64,000 bases of DNA from Dokdonella_A sp963775445 (GCA_963775445.1 CAVZIT010000004.1:372001-436000); one strand, 5' to 3'; counted from the first letter of the stretch, positions 50,639-59,931 are shown. Made by a program: numbers and translations. Notes: generated by a model from the sequence alone, not told the origin.

Positions 50639-52163
50639 GGAGCTTCAGGATTGGGTGGGACGAAGCCGCCAGCGTCTCGGTACTCTGGCGCTGGAGCCGC
50701 GTCTTGAACATATCGGCCGGGTAATCAGGGTCGGCGACGGCGTGGCTACTTTAGAGGGATTGCCGCAGGCACGACTTGGCGAGTTGCTGGTCTTCGAAAA
50801 CGGCATACGCGGGCTCGCGGTTGATCTCGGTGAGGACATCATTGGCTGCGTGTTGCTGGGCGAGACGAGCGGTATTGCCGCCGGCAGCGTCGTGCACGGC
50901 ACGGGCGAGGTTGCGCGCGTTCCTGTCGGCGATGTCTTGCTGGGTCGCGTCGTTGATGCGCTCGGCATACCGCTGGACGGACAAGGGACGCTGGAGACGA
51001 CACAGTTCGCCCCCGTCGAGGAGGCAGCTCCGGTCATCGTGGACCGTGCACTCGTCACGCGACCGCTTGCGACCGGACTCTTGGTCGTCGACGCGATGAT
51101 CCCGCTGGGCAGAGGTCAGCGCGAACTCATCATTGGCGACCGGGGGACCGGCAAGACCGCCATCGCCGTCGATACGATCATCAACCAAAAATCGAGCGAT
51201 GTGATCTGCGTCTATGCCGCGGTCGGGCAGAAGTCGTCATCTGTGGCGCGCGTCATCGACGCCGTGCGCCAATACGGGTCGCCCGAGCGCTGCATCTTTG
51301 TGGTCGGTGAAGCCAACGCAGCGCCCGGCCTTCAGTGGTTGACTCCGTATTCAGCCTGCACGATGGCCGAGTATTTCATGGAGCGCGGACGTGATGTGCT
51401 CCTTGTCATCGACGATTTGACCAAACACGCGGCGGCCTACCGACAGGTTTCCCTGCTGCTGCGGCGTCCGCCCGGACGCGAGGCGTATCCCGGCGATATA
51501 TTTTATATCCACTCGCGTCTTCTCGAACGGGCCGCGAAACTGGCGCCGGCCCGCGGCGGCGGGTCGCTGACCGCGCTGCCGATCGCCGAGACGCAGGCCG
51601 GCAATATGAGCGCCTACATTCCGACCAACCTGATTTCGATCACGGACGGGCAGATATGCCTCGATCCGCGTCTCTTCTACGAAGACCAGAAGCCGGCCGT
51701 CGATGTCGGCAAGAGCGTATCACGCGTTGGCGGCAAGACGCAGGCGCCGGTCCTCAAGTCCCTGTCCGAAAGCCTGCGGCTCCAATATGCGCAGTTCCTG
51801 GAACTGGAAGTGTTCACGCGCTTTGGCACGATGGTGGACGAGCACACGCGCAAGATCATCGAGCACGGCCGGCGGATTCGCGCGGTTCTCGCCCAACGCC
51901 AATTTGCGCCGCTGTCGGTTGGTGAACAGGTCGCGTTGCTGTGTGCACTCAGCGATGATGTCCTTGATGCCGTGCCGCTTGATCGCATCGATGCGTTTCG
52001 CGCCGGCCTCGCACAGTGGCTGGCCGAGCATTGTTCTGAAATCCTTTTGCTTGATGACAAGGCCAAGGCGCTTTCGGACGATCTCCACGCCCGTCTCACG
52101 GCGGCGCTGGTCGCGCTTGCCGACTCCGTTGTGGCTTCTGCGACGCCGGAGGCACAACCATGA
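50625..52163 (+). CDS. atpA: N-ATPase alpha subunit
   Basis: This 512-residue subunit has the Walker A motif GDRGTGKTAIAVDTI, the family segment ALPIAETQAGNMSAYIPTNLISITDGQI (alpha-subunit signature region) and LLVIDDLTKHAAAYRQ. ATG 50625 is chosen because GGAAG lies upstream; ATG 50619 is possible. The start lies within the last codons of atpF, and the stop overlaps atpG by four bases. Confidence 0.95.
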   Translation: MTLVEELQDWVGRSRQRLGTLALEPRLEHIGRVIRVGDGVATLEGLPQARLGELLVFENGIRGLAVDLGEDIIGCVLLGETSGIAAGSVVHGTGEVARVPVGDVLLGRVVDALGIPLDGQGTLETTQFAPVEEAAPVIVDRALVTRPLATGLLVVDAMIPLGRGQRELIIGDRGTGKTAIAVDTIINQKSSDVICVYAAVGQKSSSVARVIDAVRQYGSPERCIFVVGEANAAPGLQWLTPYSACTMAEYFMERGRDVLLVIDDLTKHAAAYRQVSLLLRRPPGREAYPGDIFYIHSRLLERAAKLAPARGGGSLTALPIAETQAGNMSAYIPTNLISITDGQICLDPRLFYEDQKPAVDVGKSVSRVGGKTQAPVLKSLSESLRLQYAQFLELEVFTRFGTMVDEHTRKIIEHGRRIRAVLAQRQFAPLSVGEQVALLCALSDDVLDAVPLDRIDAFRAGLAQWLAEHCSEILLLDDKAKALSDDLHARLTAALVALADSVVASATPEAQP

Positions 52164-53047
52164 CCCGGCTGGCCGAGATTCAAGGGCACATCGCCAGCAT
52201 GGACGAGCTGCTCGATATCGTCGGTGCAATGCGCTCGCTGGCGGGCATGCGTGTGCAGGAAGCGCAGCGTGCGCTGCCCGGTATTCGCCGCTACGCCGAC
52301 TCAATGGCTGCGGGGATCGGGGCTTCGCTCTCGCTCGTCCCGCAACCGGCGCCGGAGACAAGCGCCAATCGCGGGCGCCTGGTGCTTGTTCTGTGCGCCT
52401 CCGAGCACGGTTTTGTCGGCGCCTTCAACGAGAGATTGATCGAGGCGGCGGAAGCGATCCTGAAGCCGGCTGACCTGCTCTTTGTGCTTGGTAGTCGCGG
52501 TGCGGCCCTCGCATCCGAGCGCGGACGAAAAGTTACCTGGACAAGCCCGATGGCGACCCGATTGGCTGGCGCGCCCGACGCGGCCAATCATTTGGCCGGT
52601 GAACTCTACGCCCGCATCGTGCGCGGCGAGATTTCGCGCGTTGAAGTGATGTTTTACCGCTATCGTCAGGGAGTTGCCTCCACAATCGAAACACGCCTGC
52701 TGTTGCCGCTCGACACCAAAGCTTTGGCCGGCAGACAATCCCGGCTCCCGCCGCTTCATAATCTGGAGCCGCGACTGCTGCTAGAGAAACTGGTAGACGA
52801 GTATGTGTTCGGGCTTCTGACCGAGGCCGCAGTAGAGTCTATCGCAAGCGAAAACGCCGCGCGCTTGGCGGCCATGACATCGGCACACGACAACGTGACC
52901 AAGAAGCTTGCCTATTTGCGTCAGACCGCCCGGCAAGCACGGCAATCGGAGATCACGGCAGAACTGCTCGATTTGATAACCGGCAGTGAAGCAATGTCGA
53001 ACGAATCGAAGCCACGAAAGGCACGCGATGCAGGCAGCGAGCGCTGA
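52160..53047 (+). CDS. atpG: N-ATPase gamma subunit
   Basis: This 295-residue protein has the long N-terminal helix (MTRLAEIQGHIASMDELLDIVGAMRSLAGMRVQEAQ), a Rossmann-like middle (GRLVLVLCASEHGFVGAFNE) and the C-terminal helix (SENAARLAAMTSAHDNVTKKLAYL). It is the rotating shaft. Sequence identity to housekeeping gamma appears low, as usual for N-ATPases, with DELLDIVGAMRSLAGMR in place of the common KITKAMEMV-like segment. It is the last gene of the operon. Confidence 0.92.
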   Translation: MTRLAEIQGHIASMDELLDIVGAMRSLAGMRVQEAQRALPGIRRYADSMAAGIGASLSLVPQPAPETSANRGRLVLVLCASEHGFVGAFNERLIEAAEAILKPADLLFVLGSRGAALASERGRKVTWTSPMATRLAGAPDAANHLAGELYARIVRGEISRVEVMFYRYRQGVASTIETRLLLPLDTKALAGRQSRLPPLHNLEPRLLLEKLVDEYVFGLLTEAAVESIASENAARLAAMTSAHDNVTKKLAYLRQTARQARQSEITAELLDLITGSEAMSNESKPRKARDAGSER

Positions 53048-53186
53048 GTTGGTGGACATGGCGTTGATGCAGGCCACCGAAACCCTGTCGCGCCGCCATC
53101 ACATCTCTGGGAGGTCCGCACAATTGGTCGAAATCAACTTGGCGTTCGTGCGCATGTCCATCATGGTTTTGCCTAAAGACGATTAA
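53028..53186 (+). CDS. Small hypothetical protein after atpG
   Basis: A 52-residue frame (MQAASAELVDMALMQATETL...) begins inside the atpG end with AAAGG seven bases upstream. It has a helical, mildly hydrophobic composition and no known motif. Overlap with atpG would fit operon coupling, but coding is unproven. The next 195 bases hold no supported gene. Confidence 0.3.
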   Translation: MQAASAELVDMALMQATETLSRRHHISGRSAQLVEINLAFVRMSIMVLPKDD

Positions 53187-53381
53187 CACGAATCCCCACG
53201 GCCACGGAAGGGCGCGGAGCAAAAATGACGGGTCGAGGCGGCATGCGCCGCCGCAGGCCGCCGCCCTCGCTCGCATTCGCGATGGGGCAGTACTGGACAG
53301 CAGCATTTCGTGGCTCAGGCTTTGCGCTCCACGACGCAGTATGCTGCGAAGAGATTTCACCGGCAAAGTCCCTGAGGGAAA

Positions 53382-54773
53382 ATGATCCTTTACAGCTGCC
53401 ATGGCGCCGCCAAGCAGGTCACCGGTTCGTGTCACCTGATCACCTGCAACGATCGGCGCGTGCTGGTCGACTGCGGACTGTTTCAGGGAAGCCGCGATGT
53501 CGAAAAGGCAAATGCTCAGCCGTTCGAGTTCGATCCGGCGGGCATCGATGCATTGCTGCTTACCCACGCCCACCTGGACCACTGCGGCCGCATCCCGCTG
53601 CTGGTGCGTCAGGGCTTTCGCGGTCGCATTTTCACGACCTCCGCCACTCGCGAGCTGGCCCGCGTCGTGATGGTCGATTCGGCCGGCATCCAGGAAGAAG
53701 ACGCGCGCCGGGCGCAGCGCAGCAATCGTCGCGGCGAGGTGATTGCGCCGCCGCTGTACACGCTGGACGATGCGTTTCACGCGATGGATTTCTTCGCTGC
53801 CGATGTGGCCTATGGTGAAACCGTGCAGGTCACCAAAGGCATCAGCGCGCGTTTTCTCGATGCCGGTCACATTCTCGGCTCGGCTTCGATCCTGCTTGAG
53901 CTCGATGACGGTCAGCAGCAGCGCAGCATGCTGTTCTCGGGCGATATCGGCAATCCGGGCCGCCCCATCGTGCGCGATCCGACACCGGCGCCGAATGCCG
54001 ACTACGTGACCATGGAAAGCACCTACGGCGATCGGTCGCACCGTACGGTGCCGGACTCCGTCGACGAGCTTTATCAGGCGATCCGCGAAACGCTGGCCAG
54101 ACGCGGCAACGTGGTGATTCCAACCTTCGCGCTCGAACGCACGCAGGAAATTCTCTACTACCTGCATCGCGGCATGCGCAATGGCGCGATTCCCGAAAAC
54201 GTTCAGGTGTTTCTCGATTCGCCGATGGCGATCTCGGCCACCGAGATATTCCGCCGACATCCGGAGTGCTTCGATCAGCCGTTTCTGGATGAACTGCAAC
54301 ACGGCGACCCGTTCGCCATGCCGGGGTTGCATTTCACCCGAGACACCAGCGAGTCGATGGCGATCAACAACATCGACAGCGGTGCGATCATCCTGGCCGG
54401 ATCCGGCATGTGCAACGGCGGCCGCGTGCGCCATCACCTCAAGCACAACCTTTGGCGCGAGCGCAGCAGCGTGGTGTTCGTCGGTTACGCCGCCGAGGGG
54501 ACTCTGGCGCGGCGAATCGTCGATGGCGCGACCCGCGTGCGCATTTTCCGCGAAGACATCCAGGTGCGTGCAAAGGTGTGGACGATCAACGGATTCTCGG
54601 CGCATGCCGACCAGCCGGCGCTGCTCGCATGGCTGGGAGACGCGCCGCGGCGCAAGGTATTTCTCGTGCACGGCGAATACGATCGCGGCATGCGGGCGCT
54701 GCAGGAAGTACTGCGTGCGCGCGGTTTCGACTGCCAGCTGCCGGGAATGAACGAGCCGATCAAGATCGACTGA
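53382..54773 (+). CDS. MBL-fold beta-CASP ribonuclease
   Basis: This 463-residue protein has the metallo-beta-lactamase motif THAHLDHCGR (residues 61-70), the GDIGNPGRP and STYGDRSH segments, and beta-CASP features: VIPTFALERTQEILYYLHRG, a central LDSPMAISATEI and INGFSAHADQPALLAWL with VFLVHGEYDRGM. It belongs to the YSH1/CPSF73-like exonuclease family of bacteria and archaea, cutting or trimming RNA with two zinc ions. Its start at 53382 lies 334 bases past atpG, so it is a separate unit. Confidence 0.93.
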   Translation: MILYSCHGAAKQVTGSCHLITCNDRRVLVDCGLFQGSRDVEKANAQPFEFDPAGIDALLLTHAHLDHCGRIPLLVRQGFRGRIFTTSATRELARVVMVDSAGIQEEDARRAQRSNRRGEVIAPPLYTLDDAFHAMDFFAADVAYGETVQVTKGISARFLDAGHILGSASILLELDDGQQQRSMLFSGDIGNPGRPIVRDPTPAPNADYVTMESTYGDRSHRTVPDSVDELYQAIRETLARRGNVVIPTFALERTQEILYYLHRGMRNGAIPENVQVFLDSPMAISATEIFRRHPECFDQPFLDELQHGDPFAMPGLHFTRDTSESMAINNIDSGAIILAGSGMCNGGRVRHHLKHNLWRERSSVVFVGYAAEGTLARRIVDGATRVRIFREDIQVRAKVWTINGFSAHADQPALLAWLGDAPRRKVFLVHGEYDRGMRALQEVLRARGFDCQLPGMNEPIKID

Positions 54774-55316
54774 TCCAGCGAAGTTCTATCGAACTTTCGG
54801 ACTGAGGCATTGCCTCCCGCGATTTCGTGCGGATCTTGCCATTCGTGTCGCGCAAGCCGGCATCCACCGCCACGCCATTGCGCACATGCTTTGTGAGCCC
54901 TTCGCTTGGCAAGGCTGCCGATTTCGAGCAGTGTTAGGAACCTGCGCTTGTAGCGCGGGTGCATGTAACAAATCTGACCTAAGCCGGGTACCCCAACCAA
55001 GGCTTGCGAGGCAATGAGCTCGGGCGGCGCTCGGGGTGCCCTCAAGGATGAATTCGAAGGGGGCCCCGTTCGTTGCGTCGCTATCGTTTGCACGTTGACA
55101 AGACGGGACCGAAACTGCCCACGGGCCACGGGACGCGAATGATGCTGGTTGCCATTAGATTTGTTCTTCTTGCGGAGCATTATCGCGCGATAGCTTGATC
55201 ATTCGAACATCCGTTTGCACATACACTCTGGTCAGGCGAAGGTCCGCACGGATTCCTGGACTCACTTTGCGGAGGAAGAACCGAAGGACACTGATCGTTC
55301 CGCCGTACCGATCCCC
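54774..55316. other. Intergenic stretch without a recognised gene
   Basis: No protein gene is supported in these 543 bases. A 6-bp inverted repeat (AAGTTC-TATC-GAACTT, 54781-54796) lies just after the RNase gene but lacks a T run. A perfect 12-base palindrome, TATCGCGCGATA, lies at 55181-55192. The in-frame extension of the next gene to 55215 is possible but shows no family similarity. Confidence 0.5.
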
Positions 55317-55847
55317 ATGCCGCGACGCAAATCCGAGCACGCCGTCGAAAGTTTCCCGCCGCAAGTCGCAGCGGATTGCCGCGTGCTCGTGCTCGGAACG
55401 GTGCCGAGCGTGCGCTCGCTCGCGCTGCGGCAGTCGTATGGCCATTCACAGAATCTGTTCTGGCCGTTCATGGGCGAGTTGTTCGATGCCGGACCCGATC
55501 TTCCATATGCCGAACGCATCGCGCGACTTCACGCATTGGGTATCGGCATCTGGGATGTGCTGCATCATTGTGAGCGCCCGGGCAGCCTCGACAGTGCGAT
55601 CGTGCGTGCGAGCGAGGTGCCGAATGATATTCCGGCATTGCTCGCTGCGACGCCGACGATTCGCGCGATCGTGTTCAATGGGGCGAAAGCCCACCAATCG
55701 TTTCGGCGGCATCTTGCGGAACGGATCGACGCAACGAACGTGCGCCTGGTTGCGCTGCCATCCACCAGTCCGGCCAACGCATCGATGACGCGCACGGACA
55801 AACTCGCGGCTTGGTCGACTTTGCGCGAGCTCATTGTCGCGCGATGA
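55317..55847 (+). CDS. DNA-deoxyinosine glycosylase (uracil-DNA glycosylase superfamily)
   Basis: This 176-residue protein has the superfamily motif A as VLVLGTVPSVRSLALRQSYGH, followed by NLFWPFMGELFDAG. IGIWDVLHHCERPGSLDSAI is typical of the deoxyinosine glycosylase group, and LPSTSPANASM is the C-terminal motif that enters the DNA groove. It removes hypoxanthine and related deaminated bases. ATG 55317 gives the family length; an upstream start at 55215 has no supporting similarity. Confidence 0.88.
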   Translation: MPRRKSEHAVESFPPQVAADCRVLVLGTVPSVRSLALRQSYGHSQNLFWPFMGELFDAGPDLPYAERIARLHALGIGIWDVLHHCERPGSLDSAIVRASEVPNDIPALLAATPTIRAIVFNGAKAHQSFRRHLAERIDATNVRLVALPSTSPANASMTRTDKLAAWSTLRELIVAR

Positions 55848-56151
55848 CTTTGCGCAGATTTCAAGGCCGAATTTTCAGGCTTCATTACGGCCCTTCGACT
55901 TCGCGCCTTCGACGTTACGCTCAGGGTGAACGGGAGACGCTACGCCCGATGCGAAAGGAGAAGTACGAGTCGGCGCTGCGCTAGAGTTAAGCGGGCGGCG
56001 CTACGCTCAGAACGAACCGGGAGCGAGCGCGCTACGCTCCGAGTGGTGGGAAGGGGCGCTACGCTCAGGGCGACGGGGAGCGATGCGAAAAGATTGAGCG
56101 GGTTCAACAAGTGCCGAGAGGCACAGGCGATTGCCTTTTCGAGGCAACGTG
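55848..56151. repeat. Cluster of degenerate GCTACGCTC repeats
   Basis: No gene is seen between the glycosylase and tlpA. A unit related to GCTACGCTCAGGGCGAACGG occurs five times, at about 55915, 55939, 56000, 56031 and 56058, at spacings of 24-61 bases. Most copies are followed by a GGGA-ending purine run. Such units are common intergenic repeats in high-GC proteobacteria. It lies at the 3' ends of two converging genes. Confidence 0.6.
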
Positions 56152-56727
56152 TTACTCGGCTGCTGGTTGCCCAAGATGGGGCGCGAGCCATGCGTCCAGG
56201 CTTGCCGCGGTGAAACTGCCGAAGCGTGCCGCGAGGACGCGCCGATCCGGGCCGATCAACACGCTGTATGGCAGCAACGCGCGATTATTGCCGAACATCT
56301 CCGATGAATCGACCGTGTTTTCAGGCGCATCGATCAGCACCGGATAGTCGACCGGATGCGCGCGCAGAAATCCACGCGCCGCAGCGGCATCGTCGATGGC
56401 GACACCAATGATCTGCAAGCCGTCGGCTGCGTGCGCCTGTTGCGTCGCCTGAAGCAACGGCATCTCGGCACGGCACGGCGTGCACCAGCTGGCCCAGAAG
56501 TTGAGCAGTACGAGCTTGCCGTTCCAGCGGGAAAGGGTCTGCGAACGTCCGTCGAGATCCGGCAACGTCAGGTCGGGCCGCAGTTCGCCGACTCGCGCGG
56601 CGGCCGGTTCGCGCGGCGTCTGCTGCGTGGGTTTTTGCAGCCAACCGCCGATCACATATCCGGCCGTTGCACCGACGACGGCGATCGCCAGAATCAGCAG
56701 GTTGGTGTTGTTGAAGATGCGCCTCAA
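56152..56727 (-). CDS. TlpA-like thioredoxin-fold disulfide reductase
   Basis: This 191-residue protein has one N-terminal membrane anchor (LLILAIAVVGATAGYVIGGW) and a periplasmic thioredoxin domain with the active site WASWCTPCRAEMPLL. It resembles TlpA/ResA proteins, which reduce disulfides in the periplasm, often for cytochrome c or copper-centre assembly. ATG 56727 overlaps the dsbD stop by four bases, so it is probably fed electrons by DsbD. Confidence 0.92.
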   Translation of the reverse strand: MRRIFNNTNLLILAIAVVGATAGYVIGGWLQKPTQQTPREPAAARVGELRPDLTLPDLDGRSQTLSRWNGKLVLLNFWASWCTPCRAEMPLLQATQQAHAADGLQIIGVAIDDAAAARGFLRAHPVDYPVLIDAPENTVDSSEMFGNNRALLPYSVLIGPDRRVLAARFGSFTAASLDAWLAPHLGQPAAE

Positions 56728-59138
56728 GGATGCACCTTTTCAACGCGCTCGACGAATGGGCCGGCGTCCTCGAATCCGATCAGACGAAGGCCGCGCCGCT
56801 CCTGTCCGTCCTGTCCGAAGAAGATGGTGGCGGGCGGACCGAGCAGGTTGAAACGCTTGAGCAGTGCCTGATCGGCGTCGTCGTTCGCGGTCACATCGGC
56901 CTTGAGCAACACGAAGCCCGACAGCGCGTCGCGCACGGCCGGTTTGGTGAAGGTGAACTTCTCCATTTCCTTGCACGACACGCACCAGTCGGCATAGAAA
57001 TCGAGCATCACCGGTTTGCCTGCGTCCGCGAGCGCGCGAGCGAGATCGGTGCTCGACTTTATCGTTCGGAACGGCAACGCCGCTTCGGCGTTTGCGGAGC
57101 CGCCGGAGCCGGATGCCAGTCCGCCGAGTGGCTGCGTGATGTCGCGACTGCCGGCGAAGGCGCCGATGAGTTCCGCCGCGCCGGCGATCAACAGGATCAG
57201 ACCGAACGCCTTGCACAAGCGTCGCCAGCCCGAGGCGGCTTCCGGCAGGCGCTCGAGCGCGCCGAGATAGACGGCTGACGCGATCAGCAACGCACCGATC
57301 AGCAACATGATCCATAGCGGATCGAGTATGCGCGAGAGCATCCAGATCGCGAGGCCAAGGAACATCACGCCGAAGACGGCCTTGACCGCTTCCATCCATG
57401 CGCCGGCTTTGGGCAACAGACGTCCCGCTGCAGTGCCGAACACGATCAGCGGCGCGCCCATGCCGAGCGCAAGCACAAACAAGGCAACGCCTCCGAACAC
57501 CGGATCGCGCGTCTGGCTGATGTAAAGCACGGCGGCAGCCAGCGGCGGCGCGACGCACGGCCCGACAATGAGTGCAGACAACACGCCCATGATCGCGACT
57601 CCAACCAGCGAGCCGGGCCGTTGCCGGTTGCTGAGATTGGCCAGCCGCGACTGCCATGAGCCGGGCAGTTGCAGTTCGTAGAAGCCGAACATCGACAACG
57701 CGAGCAACACGAAAAGCAGCGCGAAACACCACAATATCCAGGGTTGCTGGAACGCAGCCTGCAAATTTGCTCCGGCCAGCCCGGCGATGATGCCGGCTAT
57801 CGTGAACACGACCGCAGTCGCGAGCACATAAACCAGTGACAGCACGAAAGCGCGAGCCGTCGAGATGTTTTCGCCTGCACCGGCAATGATGCCCGAGAGG
57901 ATCGGGATCATCGGAAACACGCAGGGGGTGAAGGCGAGCAGCAGCCCGAATCCGAAGAAGCTCAGCAGGGCGAGCAGACCGCCGTGCGAGAGGCGCGCGG
58001 CCAGCACCTGGTCCTGCGATTGCTCGCCGCCTTGTAGAGCGACATCGCCGGTTGCGCCTGTCGCGGATGAATTTCTCGCGTTCGGCGAGGCCGGGGTCTG
58101 CGATGCAGCGAGTTGGGCTGCGCTCGCCTTGGGCAATTGAACGGTCGCCGTGCGCTGCATGACCGGATAGCAAATGCCGTTTTCCTGGCAGCCCTGGAAT
58201 TCGGCCGCCAATTCGATGGACTGCGGTGCGCCGTTTTCGCGATGCAGCGCGATCGGCAACTCCACCTCGTTGAAGTACACCGTGGTGCTGCCGAAATGCT
58301 CGTCGGTGTGCTGCACGCCTTGCGGCCAGCTTGCCTTGCCAAGCGTGACGCCCGCGCCGGACTTCAGCGTCACATGACTCTTGTCGCGGTACAGGTAATA
58401 GGCCGGTGGCATGGTCCAGCGTGCGAGGATCGATGTCGGACTCGCCGCGATCGCCTCGAAAACGAAAGCCTGCTCCGGCGGCAAGGGCAGGTCGCCCGCG
58501 CCATTTCCCTGGCCGAACGCATGATCCGAACCACCCAATCGCTGTGCCAGGGGAAATGCGTTGACGCCGCCAGCGGAATCGATTGCCGCGCCGTTGCCCG
58601 TATTCCCGGGAACGTGGGTGCCATGCGACGCGTCGCTGTCGGCGAGAGAGCCATCGGACGATTTCGCACGATCGATCGCCGCGGTCTCACGCCCCCCCGG
58701 TAAATCGAGATTCACCTTGACGGTGTGCGGCGGATAGCAGATTTTCGGGTCGACCTCGTGGCAACCCTGCATGGATACGGCGAGCGCGATCGAATGAATG
58801 CCGGCATCGTGCAACGTGTATGGCAGCGTTGCGTCGATGCGATCGTGATACACCACGACATCGCCGAGGAACTGATCGTGCTTGGTCTTGCCCTCCGGCA
58901 TGTCGAGCGTGCCGAGCGTCACGCCCGCTGTCGCGGTCGTTGCCTTGATGCGCGAACGGTAAAGGTAGTAGTTCGGTGCGATTGTCCAGTGAAGCGCGAT
59001 GCGCCCTGCGTTCGGGACGCTGGCATCGAGTTTGAACGCCTGCTCCACGTGCAGCAGGCCGGCTTCATCCTGCGCCGCCACGAGTGGCGCGAGGACAAGC
59101 GTCAGCAATGCGAGAAAGCTGCAAAACAATTTGCGCAT
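56724..59138 (-). CDS. dsbD: Thiol:disulfide interchange protein DsbD with duplicated N-terminal domain
   Basis: After a signal peptide (residues 1-22) there are two DsbD-alpha domains: about 25-150 with cysteines 126 and 134 (QGCHEVDPKICYPP) and about 215-345 with QGCQENGICYPV. The membrane domain has the catalytic cysteines in LLAFTPCVFPMIPIL and LIVGPCVAPPLAAAV, and the C-terminal thioredoxin domain has YADWCVSCKEMEKF. It carries electrons from cytosolic thioredoxin to the periplasm. At 804 residues it is far longer than E. coli DsbD (565) because of the second alpha domain. GGAG precedes ATG 59138. Confidence 0.94.
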   Translation of the reverse strand: MRKLFCSFLALLTLVLAPLVAAQDEAGLLHVEQAFKLDASVPNAGRIALHWTIAPNYYLYRSRIKATTATAGVTLGTLDMPEGKTKHDQFLGDVVVYHDRIDATLPYTLHDAGIHSIALAVSMQGCHEVDPKICYPPHTVKVNLDLPGGRETAAIDRAKSSDGSLADSDASHGTHVPGNTGNGAAIDSAGGVNAFPLAQRLGGSDHAFGQGNGAGDLPLPPEQAFVFEAIAASPTSILARWTMPPAYYLYRDKSHVTLKSGAGVTLGKASWPQGVQHTDEHFGSTTVYFNEVELPIALHRENGAPQSIELAAEFQGCQENGICYPVMQRTATVQLPKASAAQLAASQTPASPNARNSSATGATGDVALQGGEQSQDQVLAARLSHGGLLALLSFFGFGLLLAFTPCVFPMIPILSGIIAGAGENISTARAFVLSLVYVLATAVVFTIAGIIAGLAGANLQAAFQQPWILWCFALLFVLLALSMFGFYELQLPGSWQSRLANLSNRQRPGSLVGVAIMGVLSALIVGPCVAPPLAAAVLYISQTRDPVFGGVALFVLALGMGAPLIVFGTAAGRLLPKAGAWMEAVKAVFGVMFLGLAIWMLSRILDPLWIMLLIGALLIASAVYLGALERLPEAASGWRRLCKAFGLILLIAGAAELIGAFAGSRDITQPLGGLASGSGGSANAEAALPFRTIKSSTDLARALADAGKPVMLDFYADWCVSCKEMEKFTFTKPAVRDALSGFVLLKADVTANDDADQALLKRFNLLGPPATIFFGQDGQERRGLRLIGFEDAGPFVERVEKVHP

Positions 59139-59316
59139 CAATCGGAACTCCGAGGATTCGGCCCGGGAATGCATCTTGACCGGACAGGGTGTCCATTCAT
59201 CGCGGTCGCGGGTGCGGCGCACCCGGGTGGATCGCCGGTTTTCGCTCGTCTCTCGAATCGGGGTGTTGAGGCCCGTCGCGTGCGAACCTGGATGGACCGC
59301 CATTTCGGCAACGCGT

Positions 59317-59638
59317 TCATCGGGCCTGCGTTGCCGCAGTGAGCCACGCGAGATACGGCGCCAGTCCATCCGTCGCTGCAACGGCGACAAGTTCCGGTAT
59401 CTCATACGCATGCAATTCGACCACGCGCTCCTTCAGGGCCTCAAAACGCTCGCTTGTGGTCTTGATGACCAGCAACACTTCGGGTTCCTCACAGACCTCA
59501 CCCTTCCAACGATAGGTCGAAGCTATCTGCGGAATGCGATTGACGCACGCAGCCAAGCCCTCGTCCACGAGGGTGCGCGCCAGGCGCGCGGCGTCCGCTT
59601 CGTCTGGCGACGGTGGAAAAGGCAATCAGGACGGACAT
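59317..59638 (-). pseudogene. cutA: CutA divalent-ion tolerance protein, frameshifted near the start
   Basis: From about 59607 to the stop the frame is a good CutA: PDEADAARLARTLVDEGLAACVNRIP, YRWKGEVCEEPEVLLVIKTT and LHAYEIPELVAVAA. The expected first strand, MSVLIAFSTV, is encoded from ATG 59638 in a different frame. One extra base at about 59607-59611 separates it from PDEAD. The only start within the long frame is TTG 59625, which would remove the core first strand. CutA forms trimers and is linked to copper tolerance. The lesion may be real or an assembly error. Confidence 0.82.
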
Positions 59639-59899
59639 CGGACTCGGCGGCCGGATGGATCGGCAAGGCTAGGTCAACCGCCCGCCATGGGCAAATCCAT
59701 CGAGGGGTTCCGGCCCCAGGCCTCGGCCGCTTCGAACAAGGCCCCGACGGCCCCGGGGTGCACGACAGGAGCCTCACCATTGGTCGGCTTGCTGCCCCTC
59801 GAAACAAAAAGTCGGGCGTCACCCTTGAATCCAGACCCCCCAAGCATCATCTGGATGCCAGCCCGGCTCGAACTCTTTCGGAGAGGAATGCTTTCCCGT
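59639..59899. other. Leader region between cutA and the groESL operator
   Basis: No gene is supported between the divergent cutA and groES starts (340 bases in all, including CIRCE). The segment contains GC-rich runs (for example around 59745-59760) but no convincing RNA structure or second promoter. A heat-shock sigma promoter with proper spacing was not found. Confidence 0.45.
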
Positions 59900-59931
59900 T
59901 AGAATTGGCACTCATCTGGACCGAGTGCTAA
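59900..59931 (+). promoter_or_regulatory. CIRCE element with -10 box upstream of groES
   Basis: A near-perfect CIRCE operator is present: TTGGCACTC (59905-59913), a 9-base spacer and GAGTGCTAA (59923-59931), differing from the consensus arm by one base. A TAGAAT -10 box (59900-59905) abuts it. HrcA is expected to bind here and repress groES-groEL until heat shock. hrcA is not in the window. Confidence 0.92.

Noticed and set aside
52953..54671. 572-codon open frame antisense to the beta-CASP RNase gene
   Set aside because: It is fully covered by a gene with clear motifs; its composition is His/Arg/Ala-rich with no recognisable domain.
59820..59850. Heat-shock sigma promoter (CTTGAA ... CCCCCA) before groES
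   Set aside because: The two boxes are only six bases apart, far from the 13-17 expected.
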